Below, piece by piece: positions 7,796 to 17,289 of a stretch of DNA of 64,000 nucleotides. Made by a program: the position numbers and the translations under genes. The notes beneath the pieces were generated by a model. The model saw only the letters and a list, made by a program, of their open reading frames with translations. It ran no database searches and was not told where the DNA came from. Numbering within the stretch: the first letter of the stretch is position 1; each line of letters starts with the position of its first letter. This DNA is from Candidatus Defluviicoccus seviourii (GTDB lineage: Bacteria; Pseudomonadota; Alphaproteobacteria; Rhodospirillales; Defluviicoccaceae), in contig UXAT02000012.1 of the NCBI GenBank assembly GCA_900609035.2, positions 1 to 64,000 of the forward strand. Direction: 5' to 3'.

Positions 7796-8821
7796 ATGAA
7801 TTTGCGGTTGATCAAACGCTCGCTCGCGGCCGTCGCAGTCTTCTGGCTGTTTGCAGCGACCTCTGTTGCCGGAGCCGCCGACGATCCCCTGCCATCGTGG
7901 ACTGCGGGGCCGGCAAAGACGGCGGTCCTTGAGTTCGTCAAGGCGGTAACCGACGCGAAGAGCCCGTCGTTCGTCAAACCCGAGGAGCGGATTGCCACCT
8001 TCGACAACGACGGAACGCTTTGGCCGTCCCACCCGATGTACACTCAGCTCGCCTTTGCCTTGGACCGCATCAAGGCGCTCGCACCCCAGCACCCTGAGTG
8101 GACGACGAACCAACCCTTCAAGGCCGTGCTCGACAACGACTTGGAGGCGCTCGCGGCCTCTGGCGAGAAGGGGCTGGTCGAATTGGTCATGGCCTCCCAC
8201 GCCGGCATGACGACGGACGAGTTCGAGGCGATCGTCAGCGATTGGTATGACAAGGCGCGTCATCCGCGCTTCAAGCGGCGCTATACCGAGCTGGCTTATC
8301 AGCCGATGCTCGAACTGCTGGCGTATCTGCGGGCCAACGACTTCAAAACCTTCATCGTTTCCGGTGGCGGTGTTGAATTCATGCGGCCGATGACGGAGGC
8401 CGTTTACGGCGTTCCGCCCGAGCAGGTGGTGGGCTCGACCATCAAGACCCAGTATGAGGTCCAGAACGGCAAGCCGGTGCTGATGCGTCTGCCGCAGATC
8501 GATTTCATCGACGACAAGACCGGCAAGCCGGTCGGCATCAACAAGTTCATCGGCAGGCGGCCCATCGCGGCGTTCGGGAATTCTGCCGGGGACCGCGAGA
8601 TGCTAGAATGGACCGGTGCGGGCGGTGGCGCGCGGCTGATGATGCTCGTGTTCCACGACGATGCCGAACGCGAGTATGCCTATGGTCCTGCCAACGGGCT
8701 GCCGGACACCAAGTTCGGCACCTTTCCGCAGGCCCTCATGGATGAGGCCAAGCAAAAAGGGTGGGTCGTGATCAGCATGAAAAGCGACTGGGCAGCGATT
8801 TTTGCCGAGACGCCAAAGTAA
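7796..8821 (+). CDS. Exported HAD-superfamily phosphatase
   Basis: A 341-residue haloacid-dehalogenase-fold hydrolase preceded by GAAGAAGGAC. The signal peptide ends near GAA (residue 28), placing it in the periplasm. HAD motif I is FDNDGTLW (nucleophile D70, acid D72), motif II is IVSGGG (Ser189) and motif IV is FGNSAGDREM (D266). These are the residues needed for a phosphomonoesterase with an aspartyl-phosphate intermediate. Substrate is unknown. The gene follows the outer-membrane lipoprotein by 13 bp. Confidence 0.88.
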   Translation: MNLRLIKRSLAAVAVFWLFAATSVAGAADDPLPSWTAGPAKTAVLEFVKAVTDAKSPSFVKPEERIATFDNDGTLWPSHPMYTQLAFALDRIKALAPQHPEWTTNQPFKAVLDNDLEALAASGEKGLVELVMASHAGMTTDEFEAIVSDWYDKARHPRFKRRYTELAYQPMLELLAYLRANDFKTFIVSGGGVEFMRPMTEAVYGVPPEQVVGSTIKTQYEVQNGKPVLMRLPQIDFIDDKTGKPVGINKFIGRRPIAAFGNSAGDREMLEWTGAGGGARLMMLVFHDDAEREYAYGPANGLPDTKFGTFPQALMDEAKQKGWVVISMKSDWAAIFAETPK

Positions 8822-8935
8822 TAGAGAAGAATAGGCTTGGTGTGGAGTGTAGAAAACGCGCACCCGTTCGGTGAAAGGAGCCGGAGAACTCTAAGACGCA
8901 ACAATACGCTGGGATAGGGATGAGGCTAAAACGAC

Positions 8936-9286
8936 ATGAAGGCGCTTCGCGTTACTTTCATGGCGACCTTGGTTTCGATGGCAATGGCGATGTCAGCGCT
9001 GGCTGGGGAAGAGAACCCCGGCAGCCCGGACAAGTGCACCTCTGTCGTCTCTGAACAACTGAAGGTACTCGACGTCAACATGGCGAGTTTGAAAAACCCG
9101 CAATGGCTCACCGATAACTTCAACCACAGGGGTGTAAACACTGTATCGGGATACCGTTTCTACGGCGAGCCGCCGACGTGCACAAACGGCGAGATTGCCG
9201 TTGAGATGAATGCACAGTGCGGTATTAGTGACGTCTACACGACGGGCGAATGCCGCATCAAAGGTGCACCCCACTACTGGTTCTGA
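8936..9286 (+). CDS. Small secreted protein of unknown function (116 aa)
   Basis: Signal peptide at residues 1-23 (cut near ALA). The mature domain has four Cys (in DKCTSV, PTCTNG, AQCGIS, GECRIK), which may form two disulphides in the periplasm. I recognise no family. It lies between the HAD phosphatase and the FadL gene, and a 114-bp leader with a purine-rich AAAGGAG stretch precedes it. Real coding status is supported by the signal peptide and the Cys pattern rather than by homology. Confidence 0.65.
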   Translation: MKALRVTFMATLVSMAMAMSALAGEENPGSPDKCTSVVSEQLKVLDVNMASLKNPQWLTDNFNHRGVNTVSGYRFYGEPPTCTNGEIAVEMNAQCGISDVYTTGECRIKGAPHYWF

Positions 9287-9402
9287 TGATCTGGTTTCTG
9301 ACCCGTAGATCTATTAGCTTGGGTCGGAGCCGCTATAAGGACTCCGGATCTCTCTTGCAGGAGCAGCGGCTGACGTTCTCGAATTGGGACTTCGGTATAG
9401 GG

Positions 9403-10698
9403 ATGCCTTCAAAGATGGCTCGTAAGCGCCTCCTCTCTCGCGTGAGCGTTGTTTGGCTCGCCATTGGCTGCGGCCTGCTGGTCGCCCAGCCAGCACACAG
9501 TGCGGGCCTGTTCCTTACCGAGATGGCGACGCCTGACCTCGGCACGGCCGCAGCGGGACGGGCGGCGCTGGCGGTGGACGCAGCGACCGCGTTCGGCAAT
9601 CCGGCCGGCATGACGCGGCTCGACAAGTCGCAGATGCTCGCCGGTATCCAGCCGGCCTACGGCATCACCCAGTTCGACAGGGACAGCGAAACCACGATCT
9701 CCGGCGGCAACGGCGGCAACGCGCTCGGCTTCATCCCCGGTCTCGCCGGCTACTACGTCTACAGTGCCACGCCGGACCTGAAGTTCGGCATTACGCTGGG
9801 CTCCAATTTCGGCCTTTCCTCCCGCTACCAGAGCAACTGGTCCGGCCGCTACTACGCGTTGCAGGAGGAGATCCTCACCCTTAGCGCCTTCCCGGTTGCG
9901 GCCTATCGGCTCAATAACTGGCTGTCGGTGGGCGCGGGGGCGCAGATCATCTACGGCAAACTGCACTCGCGGACCGGGATCAACGACGCCCTCGACGGCG
10001 GCGACGCCAGCCTCGATGTCAGTGACCATGATGTCGGTTATGGCGGGCTCGCCGGCATTCTGATCGAGCCCATCGAGGGGACTCGTTTCGGCATCACCTA
10101 CACTTCGCAGGTCAAGCTCGACTTCAAGGACAAGCCGACGACCAACAACCTTGGCCCGCTCCTTCAGAACGCGCTAGACGCCTCGGGCTTGACGGGCGCC
10201 CGGCTCGACATTGGCTTGACCATCCCCAACCAAGTCATGGTTAGCGCCTACCACGACCTGACCGACAGCCTGGCGATCATGGGCAACGTCGTCTGGCAGC
10301 AGTGGAGCGAATTTGGCAAACCGACTGTGGAAGTGCAGTCCACCACCAGCAACAAGGCGACGGCCAACCTTAATTACGACGATACCTGGGGGTTTGCTCT
10401 GGGCACCCGCTACAAGTTTCATCCTGAATGGACCTGGTCCCTTGGCTTCGCGTTCGACACCTCGCCGATCTCGACGAAGGAGCGCTCGCCGGCCCTGCCG
10501 CTCGATCAGCAGATCCGCGTCGGCACTGGCATCCAGTACGCCTTCAGCGACCGCATTACCCTCGGTGTCGCCTACGAGTATCTGAATCTTGGCTCCGCCG
10601 ACATCGATCGCAGTCGCCCACTGGCCGGCACCCTCAAGGGCGATTATTCAACCAACGAAATTCACTGGTTCAACATGACTGTCGCATGGACGTTCTGA
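9403..10698 (+). CDS. FadL/OmpP1/TodX-family outer-membrane channel
   Basis: A 431-residue beta-barrel for uptake of hydrophobic molecules such as fatty acids or aromatics. ATG 9403 or ATG 9415 both give a good signal peptide (cut near AHS). The mature N-terminus GLFLTEMATPDLGTA, AFGNPAGMTRL and the closing strand ending in WTF are hallmarks of the family: N-terminal hatch, then alternating amphipathic strands. Substrate cannot be read from sequence. A second paralogue lies at 18040-19377. The open frame further upstream overlaps the preceding gene and is not used. Confidence 0.9.
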   Translation: MPSKMARKRLLSRVSVVWLAIGCGLLVAQPAHSAGLFLTEMATPDLGTAAAGRAALAVDAATAFGNPAGMTRLDKSQMLAGIQPAYGITQFDRDSETTISGGNGGNALGFIPGLAGYYVYSATPDLKFGITLGSNFGLSSRYQSNWSGRYYALQEEILTLSAFPVAAYRLNNWLSVGAGAQIIYGKLHSRTGINDALDGGDASLDVSDHDVGYGGLAGILIEPIEGTRFGITYTSQVKLDFKDKPTTNNLGPLLQNALDASGLTGARLDIGLTIPNQVMVSAYHDLTDSLAIMGNVVWQQWSEFGKPTVEVQSTTSNKATANLNYDDTWGFALGTRYKFHPEWTWSLGFAFDTSPISTKERSPALPLDQQIRVGTGIQYAFSDRITLGVAYEYLNLGSADIDRSRPLAGTLKGDYSTNEIHWFNMTVAWTF

Positions 10699-10778
10699 CC
10701 GGCGCCAACCTCGATCTGTAGACGGCCGTCGGATCGCGAGTTTGGTTCTTAACGACGCGGCGGGACGGTGAGGAAACC

Positions 10779-11414
10779 ATGAGGACACTCGCGGAATTCG
10801 CCAGGACAACGCTGATCGGCGGCTTGTTGATCATCCTGCCGATCTATGTCGCGATCCTTTTGCTCGCCAAGACGATCAAGGGAATGCTGGCGCTGCTCGC
10901 ACCGGTGACGGCGCAGATCCCGACCGGCGTCGAGTTCCGGCAGATTGTCGCTATCATCCTGCTCATCGCGGTCTGCTTCGTCGTCGGCCTGGTGGTGCGG
11001 ACGGGGCCTGGGCTGAAGGCGAAGAACGTGTTCGAACAGGTGGTTCTGGAAAAGCTGCCCGGCTACACGTTTGTTCGCGGGATCGTCAAGCGACTGACCG
11101 GGCGCGGAGAGGAACACACGCTTCAACCGGCATTGGTCGAGATCGAGGAGGCCCTGGTCCCGGCGCTGATCGTCGAGGAGTTGGACGACGGCTCTTACAC
11201 TGTCCTCGTGCCCTCGGCGCCGACGCCGATGGCCGGCAGCATTTATATCCTGCCGCCCGATCGGGTGCATCCGGTCGACATCCCGTTCACCAAGGCAATC
11301 GCCGTGTTCTCGAAGTGGGGCACCGGGGCGGGCGAGTTCGTGCAGGCGATGAAGAATGCTGGCGCAACGCAGACCGCCGGCAGTCCTGTCGCACCGAGCA
11401 AGCCTCAAACTTAA
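10779..11414 (+). CDS. DUF502-family inner-membrane protein
   Basis: 211 residues with GAGGAAACC before ATG 10779. Two transmembrane helices (about residues 10-30 and 52-73) are followed by a soluble domain containing the DUF502 signature region (IPLLG-like turn replaced by LPGYTFVRGIVKRL, VLVPSAPTPMAGSIYI, FSKWGTGA). The family's function is not established. The cytochrome gene starts 15 bp later and is probably cotranscribed. Confidence 0.85.
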   Translation: MRTLAEFARTTLIGGLLIILPIYVAILLLAKTIKGMLALLAPVTAQIPTGVEFRQIVAIILLIAVCFVVGLVVRTGPGLKAKNVFEQVVLEKLPGYTFVRGIVKRLTGRGEEHTLQPALVEIEEALVPALIVEELDDGSYTVLVPSAPTPMAGSIYILPPDRVHPVDIPFTKAIAVFSKWGTGAGEFVQAMKNAGATQTAGSPVAPSKPQT

Positions 11415-11429
11415 ATCGGAGCGGCCCCC

Positions 11430-13694
11430 TTGCGAGCAATAGCAGTGGCGCTGGTGCTGGTAGCGATCGCCATGGTCGCTGGCCCGGCCCAGGGTGGCGA
11501 AGGCGAGCCGGCATTCGTCGGCAGTGCCGCCTGCGGTGCCTGTCATCAGGACGAGATGGCGGCCTGGCGCAACTCGCACCACGACCTCGCGATGGCCGAG
11601 GCGACGGAGCAGAACGTCCTTGGCGACTTCGACGGTGCGACGTTCACTTACGGCGATGTCACCTCGCGCTTTTTCAAGCGTGACGGCAAGTTCTTCGTCC
11701 ACACCGACGGCACTGATGGCAAGCTCGCAGACTTCCAGATCCGCTACACGTTCGGCTTCTATCCGCTGCAGCAATACTTGATCGCCTTTACCGACGGCCG
11801 GATGCAGGCGCTGGGCATCGCTTGGGACTCCCGGCCGAAGGACAAGGGCGGCCAGCGCTGGTTCCACCTCTATCCGGACCAGAAGTTGAAAGCGGGCGAT
11901 CCAGTGCATTGGACCGGGATCGACCAGACCTGGAACTTCCAGTGCGCCGAATGCCACTCAACCGAACTGCGCAAGAACTACGACGCCGCGAAAGACACCT
12001 ACGCCACCACCTGGGCTGAGATCGATGTCGCCTGCGAGGCCTGTCATGGCCCAGGCTCGGCTCACGTCGCCTGGGCGAAAGGGGACCGAAGCGGCCCCAA
12101 CGGACTGACCGTACAGTTCGATGAGCGTAAAGGGGTCAACTGGACCCTCGATCCCGCGACCGGCAACGCCAAGCGCAGCCACCCGCGAATTTCGGCCAAG
12201 GAGCTGGAGACCTGCGGTGTCTGCCACGCCCGCGGCACCAAAATCGCCGAGCCGTGGCGGCCGGGACGATCGCTCCTGGAGGCGCACGTGCCGACGCTGT
12301 TGTATCGGGGGCTGTTCGAAGCCGACGGCAAGAGCCTTGATGAGGTCTACAACTACGCGCCGTTCCGCCAGAGCAAGATGTTCGTCGCCGGCGTTTCCTG
12401 CAGCGACTGCCACGACCCGCATTCGCTGAAGCTTCGCGCCGAGGGCGACGGCGTCTGCCTGCAATGCCATGACGGTGCCAAGTTTGCCGCCGTCTCCCAC
12501 CATCATCATGCGGAGGGATCGGCGGCGTCCCGCTGCGTTTCCTGCCACATGCCGGTGAAAACCTATATGGAGGTCGATCCCCGCCACGATCACGCTTTTC
12601 GCATCCCCCGGCCGGATGAGTCGGTGCGCTTCGGGACATCGAACGCCTGCAATGACTGCCACGCCGACAAGGATGCCGCCTGGGCTGCTGCCGCCGTCGA
12701 GCGCTGGTTCGGGCCGCACCGCAAAGGATTCCAGACCTGGACCGGGACGTTCGATGCCGCCCGTACCGGCAAGCCCGAAGCCGCCGCCCTGCTCGTCCAA
12801 CTCGCCCTCAGCACCGACGCGCCATCGATCGCGCGGGCAACGGCCCTCGAAAGCCTTGCCGATTTTCCCAGCCGCGATGCGGTGGCGGCGGCGCAGCGCG
12901 CCCTCGCGGATCCAGACCCGCTGGTGCGCCTCGCGGCACTGCGGACGTTGCGTCCCTACGGGGCGGCCAACATCCGGCCGCTCGCCGGCCGCCTGCTCGC
13001 CGATCCGGTGTTGGCCGTGCGCATCGAAGCCGCCTCGCTGCTGGCCGACCTGCCACGGGAGCGGCTAAGCCCGCAGGAGGGGAACCGGCTGGCGCGCGCC
13101 ATCGACGATTACGTCACCGCGCAACGGGTCAACGCCGACCGGCCGGAGCACCGTGTCAACCTCGGCAGCCTTAATCTGCGCCAACAGCGCTATGCCGAGG
13201 CCGAAGCCGAGTTCCGGGCTGCCGCGCGCCTCGATCCTGCTTTTGCGCCGGCCACCGTCGGCCTGGCGGAACTTTACGCCCAGCAAAGCCGTGATGGCGA
13301 CGGCGAGCGAGTCCTTCGCACCGCGCTGGCGCGGACGCCCGACAGTGCCGAATTGCGCCACGCGCTGGGCCTCAATCTCGTCCGCCAGCGACGAACCGCG
13401 GACGCGCTGCCGGAGCTCGGCCGCGCCGCGGCGCTCGATCCGGCAACCACCCGCTACACCTATGTTTACGCAGTGGCGCTCAACTCGGCCGGCCGGTCAA
13501 ACGAGGCGATCACCGCGCTCGAAACCGCCCACGCCCGCCGTCCGGCCGACCGCGAGATCCTGCTCGCACTGGCGACGATTAACCGCGATGCCGGCCACCG
13601 CGAGGCGGCCCTTCGCTGGGCCGAACGCCTCCTCGCCATCGACCCGTCGGCACAGCCGCTTGTCGAACAACTCCGGCAAACACCCGTACGCTGA
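11430..13694 (+). CDS. Octaheme c-type cytochrome with HEAT and TPR repeats
   Basis: 754 residues. A TTG start at 11430 sits behind a GGAG at 8 bp. After a signal peptide (about residues 1-22) there are eight CXXCH heme sites: Cys35, 172, 202, 262, 324, 343, 369 and 407. A HEAT-like alpha-helical region (about 435-580, with repeated ALADPDPLVRLAAL-type units) and C-terminal TPRs (about 590-750) follow. The product should be a periplasmic electron-transfer protein or oxidoreductase with a protein-docking tail. Cytochrome c554-like multihemes are related in layout, but no substrate can be inferred. The gene converges on mepA. Confidence 0.88.
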   Translation: MRAIAVALVLVAIAMVAGPAQGGEGEPAFVGSAACGACHQDEMAAWRNSHHDLAMAEATEQNVLGDFDGATFTYGDVTSRFFKRDGKFFVHTDGTDGKLADFQIRYTFGFYPLQQYLIAFTDGRMQALGIAWDSRPKDKGGQRWFHLYPDQKLKAGDPVHWTGIDQTWNFQCAECHSTELRKNYDAAKDTYATTWAEIDVACEACHGPGSAHVAWAKGDRSGPNGLTVQFDERKGVNWTLDPATGNAKRSHPRISAKELETCGVCHARGTKIAEPWRPGRSLLEAHVPTLLYRGLFEADGKSLDEVYNYAPFRQSKMFVAGVSCSDCHDPHSLKLRAEGDGVCLQCHDGAKFAAVSHHHHAEGSAASRCVSCHMPVKTYMEVDPRHDHAFRIPRPDESVRFGTSNACNDCHADKDAAWAAAAVERWFGPHRKGFQTWTGTFDAARTGKPEAAALLVQLALSTDAPSIARATALESLADFPSRDAVAAAQRALADPDPLVRLAALRTLRPYGAANIRPLAGRLLADPVLAVRIEAASLLADLPRERLSPQEGNRLARAIDDYVTAQRVNADRPEHRVNLGSLNLRQQRYAEAEAEFRAAARLDPAFAPATVGLAELYAQQSRDGDGERVLRTALARTPDSAELRHALGLNLVRQRRTADALPELGRAAALDPATTRYTYVYAVALNSAGRSNEAITALETAHARRPADREILLALATINRDAGHREAALRWAERLLAIDPSAQPLVEQLRQTPVR

Positions 13695-13819
13695 TCGAAC
13701 TCCATGGCGCCGCGCCAAGAACCGCGCCCAAAGCCATCAGCCAACGCATCACGGCGCCCCCCGCGCCCGCCCCGGTCACCAGAAATGGCCAGGGCGGTGA
13801 GCCATTGTGACGATGCCGC

Positions 13820-14725
13820 CTATTCGTTCAACAGCACCGTGCGGCAGGCGGGCGGCAGATCGTCCAGCGTGAGTGCGCGTGCCGGCGGCGCCTTCGCCTT
13901 CTTTGTCGCCTCCTCGGCCGCTTCGGCGGAGAACCACCAAGCGAGATCCGCCCCACAGCCGTCGCCTTCCGGGATCGGCGGCTGCACTTCGCAGGCAGAG
14001 CTGGCATCGGGGCAGGCGAGGCGGATGTGCATGTGCGAGTCGTGGCCCCACCAAGGCCGAACCTTGCGCAGCCAGGAGCGCTCACCAGCGCCTGCGTCGC
14101 CGGCTCCATCGCACAGCGCCTGCTTGATCGCCGGATTGACAAAGATCCGATCGACCTCGGCAAAACTGGCGGCGGTGCGGATCAGGCGCTGATGCGCCGC
14201 GGTCCAGCGGCGTGCATCGACGCGGGCACCATCGGCCGCGACGACCGAGACCGCCGACAGCGCCTCCCGCTCGGCCGCGGTAATCCCAGCTTCGGGAACG
14301 GGCTGCAGCCAGATATCGACGTCAAGCCCGCTCTGGTGGCTACGATGGCCGCTTGATGTCGGTCCGCCGCGAGCTTGCGCCAGGTCTCCGACCAGAAGGC
14401 CGGGCCAGCCTTCAGCCGGTGCCGCTGCGGCAAATGCGGTAATGAACGCGATCAGCTGCGGATGGCCGAAGGTACGCCGCCGCGACGGCCGCATCACCTC
14501 ATAGCCTGCGCCCGCGAGCGGCAATGCCTGCCCGCCGGCGAGGCAGCCTTTGGCTGGAGCGCCGATCGCGGCTGCCGGTTGTACCGTCGGCCCGCTCACC
14601 TGCCACCACACTTTCGGCCCGGCGTCGGCTGCAGCGCCCATGCTCGCAGCCGCCACACTGACAAGCGCGGCGAGGGCGATGGCGCCCGCGCTTGTCAGGA
14701 ACCGTAACCGTCGCGCCCGCTTCAT
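13820..14725 (-). CDS. mepA: Penicillin-insensitive murein endopeptidase
   Basis: 301 residues from ATG 14725 with a signal sequence (about residues 1-33). The LAS-type zinc peptidase motifs are present: SGHRSHQSGLDVDIW (His and Asp ligands) and WWGHDSHMHIRL (HxH ligand). MepA cleaves D-Ala-mDAP cross-links in peptidoglycan in the periplasm. Its ATG overlaps the stop of the upstream kinase gene by 4 bp (ATGA), so translation is likely coupled. The frame extends further upstream but that extension lies inside the kinase gene. Confidence 0.9.
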   Translation of the reverse strand: MKRARRLRFLTSAGAIALAALVSVAAASMGAAADAGPKVWWQVSGPTVQPAAAIGAPAKGCLAGGQALPLAGAGYEVMRPSRRRTFGHPQLIAFITAFAAAAPAEGWPGLLVGDLAQARGGPTSSGHRSHQSGLDVDIWLQPVPEAGITAAEREALSAVSVVAADGARVDARRWTAAHQRLIRTAASFAEVDRIFVNPAIKQALCDGAGDAGAGERSWLRKVRPWWGHDSHMHIRLACPDASSACEVQPPIPEGDGCGADLAWWFSAEAAEEATKKAKAPPARALTLDDLPPACRTVLLNE

Positions 14726-16281
14726 GCCGCAAGGCCCGGTGCGGGCAGGCCAAGCAGGCGCAGCGCCGCAGCCACCGTCGCATCGCCATCGGCGCTGCTG
14801 TCCAGGCGCGGCCAGTCCAGGGGCCCTAGATCGTAGTCGAGCTGCATGCGGACGACCGCCGGGGTCGCGTCCGAAACGTTGTGGCGCCGGCGCGCGACCC
14901 GTTCCTGCAGCATGTGCGGGCTTGCTTCCAGCCATATGGCGTGGAACGGCACGCCTTGTTCGGCCGCCACCCGGGCGATCGCCGCCCGCTCCTCGGGCCG
15001 GGCGAACACGGCATCCGCGATTACTGCCCGGCCGCCGGCAAGCGCGTCTGCCGCTTCCGTCGTTACCGCCTCGTAGGTGCGCTGCCCCGCCGTTTCCGAA
15101 TAGAACGAAGCGCCAAGGCGCGAGCCGAGCGGGACACCGGCCAGGCGCTTGCGCGTGCTGTCGGTTCGAACCACCCGCGCGCCCGGCGGCGGACCGACGA
15201 GCGGGGCCAAGTGGCGGGCGAGGCGCGACTTGCCGCTGCCCGAAAGCCCGCCGATGGCAATCAGCCGCGGCGCCCGCGGCACCAGATAGTCGAGCGCCAG
15301 GGCGAGATAACGGGCGGCACAGGCCGCTTGCTCAGCCGCTGCTTCCGGCCGCGACTGGGTAGCAACGGCGGCCGCATCGACATGGGCGCGGATCGCGGCC
15401 CTGAGCGACAAGAACAGCGGCAATGGCTGCAGACCGCCGCGGTCGCCGGTGTTGTCGAGATAGCGGTTGAACAGGATCGAGGCGAGCAGATCGAGGCCGC
15501 GGAACTGCAGATCCATGATCAGGAAGGCGAGATCGTATAGGACATCGATCTCGGCCAGGGCGTCACTAAACTCTATCGCGTCGAACAGGACCGGCCGGCC
15601 GTCGTGCACAACGATGTTGCGCAGGTGTAGATCGCCATGGCAACGGCGGACAAAACCGGCGCCGCTGCGGCGATCGATTACAGCCGCGCACTCAGCGAGC
15701 ATTTGGCGTGAGAGCTTGCTCAAACGCCCAGTTTGGGCCGCGTCCAGCACGCCCGACGGCACTTCGGCAAAACTGCCGGCGTTTCCCTCGATCAGCGCAG
15801 CGAAGCTGGCCGCATCACCGCTGCCGGCCTTTACCTCCGCCCGGCGATGAAAGGCTGCGATCTCGTCGGCCACGCTTTCCATGACGAAGCGGTCAAGGCG
15901 CCCTTCGGTGGCGAGACGGTCGAGGAGCCAGCCCTGCTCGAAGCGCGTCATCTCCACCAGCCAGTCGACGGGGGTCCCACCGGCGCCCAGCCTGAGTGCT
16001 CCATCCGTACCGCGGCAGACCGGCACCACGCCAAGATACAGCGCCGGCGCCATCGCCTGATTGACGCGCACCTCGGCTTCGCAGAAATGGCGCCGGCGTT
16101 CGCACGTCGAGTAGTCAAGGTAGGGATACTTTACGGCCCGTTTGAGTTTGTACGCCCGCGCGCCGACCAGAAAAACGACAGAGGCGTGCGTCTCGTAGCG
16201 TTCGACCGCCTGTTCGGCGGCACCGAACGTCTCGCCCCGCGACAAGAAGGCGATCACCTCGCTCTGATCTTCGACAATCAT
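14722..16281 (-). CDS. APH-like phosphotransferase fused to P-loop kinase
   Basis: 519 residues from ATG 16281, preceded by GGGGAGGG at 9 bp. The N-terminal half resembles aminoglycoside-phosphotransferase-like kinases (RRCHGDLHLRNIV catalytic loop, FDAIEF metal-binding segment). The C-terminal half is a separate P-loop domain (IGGLSGSGKSRLA, Walker A near residue 350) with a gluconate-kinase-like or AAA_33 look. Such two-domain proteins are widespread; their substrate is not known. It sits between the CDF transporter gene and mepA in a four-gene minus-strand operon. Confidence 0.85.
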   Translation of the reverse strand: MIVEDQSEVIAFLSRGETFGAAEQAVERYETHASVVFLVGARAYKLKRAVKYPYLDYSTCERRRHFCEAEVRVNQAMAPALYLGVVPVCRGTDGALRLGAGGTPVDWLVEMTRFEQGWLLDRLATEGRLDRFVMESVADEIAAFHRRAEVKAGSGDAASFAALIEGNAGSFAEVPSGVLDAAQTGRLSKLSRQMLAECAAVIDRRSGAGFVRRCHGDLHLRNIVVHDGRPVLFDAIEFSDALAEIDVLYDLAFLIMDLQFRGLDLLASILFNRYLDNTGDRGGLQPLPLFLSLRAAIRAHVDAAAVATQSRPEAAAEQAACAARYLALALDYLVPRAPRLIAIGGLSGSGKSRLARHLAPLVGPPPGARVVRTDSTRKRLAGVPLGSRLGASFYSETAGQRTYEAVTTEAADALAGGRAVIADAVFARPEERAAIARVAAEQGVPFHAIWLEASPHMLQERVARRRHNVSDATPAVVRMQLDYDLGPLDWPRLDSSADGDATVAAALRLLGLPAPGLAA

Positions 16282-16359
16282 GGCGAACCGCCCTCCCCGC
16301 GTGTCAGTCCCCGGCCGCGCGCGCTTGCCGCCCTCGCTACCTGCGCTCACGACCCACGT

Positions 16360-17289
16360 TCACGAGAAGATGGCTCGGCGCTCGTCAATGCCGTGCGGAT
16401 CCTCGTGGATCAGCACCTCCGCGTTGGGAAATGCCTGCTCGATATCGTACATCACCGCCTCGGCAATCGCATGCGCCGCGCGGAGCGTCAACTCCCCGTC
16501 CATCTCCAGGTGCAGCTGGATGAACGCGTGCGTCCCCGAAGATCGCGTGCGCAGGTCGTGGATGTCGATGACCCCGGCCCGGCTAACCGCGATTGTGCGG
16601 ATCTTCTGCCGGTCGGCGTCGTCAAGTTCGCGGTCCATCAGCGTTGCCAGGCTGCCCTTGAGAATACTCCAGGCGCCCCAGACGATGTAGGCAGCGATCA
16701 GGACCGCGAATACCGGATCGGCCATTACCCAGCCGAACTGAGCCGACAGCACGAGAGCAACGATAACGCTGAGGTTGACCAGGAGATCGCCGCGGTAGTG
16801 CAGCGAATCGCCGCTGATCGCGAGCGAGTCGGTGCGCTGGATGACGAAGCGCTGAAACAGAACGAGGCCCAGCGTCAGCACGATCGAGACAACCATGACA
16901 ACGATGCCGACCTCCGTATTCTCGACCGGTTGCGGCACGATCAACCGGCGTACCGCCTCGACGAGAAGAAAGGCCGCCGAGCCGGTGACGAAGACCCCCT
17001 GGCTCAAGCCGGCAAGCGCCTCCGCCTTGCCATGGCCGAAGCGGTGCTCGCGATCCGCCGGCTGGGCAGCGTGACGGATGGCCAACAGGTTGACACTCGA
17101 TGCCGCAAGATCGAGCAGAGAATCGACAAGCGAAGACAACAGGCTGACAGCACCGGTCGCACCCCAGGCAGCGGCCTTGCCGGCGATCAGCACCGCCGCC
17201 ACGGCGACGGCCGCGATGGCCGCCCAGCGCTTGAGCTGGTGGCTGCGGTCCGCTGGGGTCGTCCGCGCCGGTGCCGCATCGAGCCTCAT
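16360..17289 (-). CDS. fieF: Cation diffusion facilitator (FieF-type metal efflux)
   Basis: 309 residues from ATG 17289, which overlaps the pdxH stop by 4 bp (ATGA). The CDF fold shows about six transmembrane helices. Metal sites are visible as [11 protein letters not shown] (Asp pair in TM2), [12 protein letters not shown] and [13 protein letters not shown] (HxxxD in TM5). The cytoplasmic C-terminal domain carries [12 protein letters not shown] and VLIHEDPHG. It exports divalent metals (Fe2+ or Zn2+) from the cytoplasm in exchange for protons. Metal choice cannot be settled from sequence, so the gene symbol is tentative. Confidence 0.88.
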   Translation of the reverse strand: MRLDAAPARTTPADRSHQLKRWAAIAAVAVAAVLIAGKAAAWGATGAVSLLSSLVDSLLDLAASSVNLLAIRHAAQPADREHRFGHGKAEALAGLSQGVFVTGSAAFLLVEAVRRLIVPQPVENTEVGIVVMVVSIVLTLGLVLFQRFVIQRTDSLAISGDSLHYRGDLLVNLSVIVALVLSAQFGWVMADPVFAVLIAAYIVWGAWSILKGSLATLMDRELDDADRQKIRTIAVSRAGVIDIHDLRTRSSGTHAFIQLHLEMDGELTLRAAHAIAEAVMYDIEQAFPNAEVLIHEDPHGIDERRAIFS

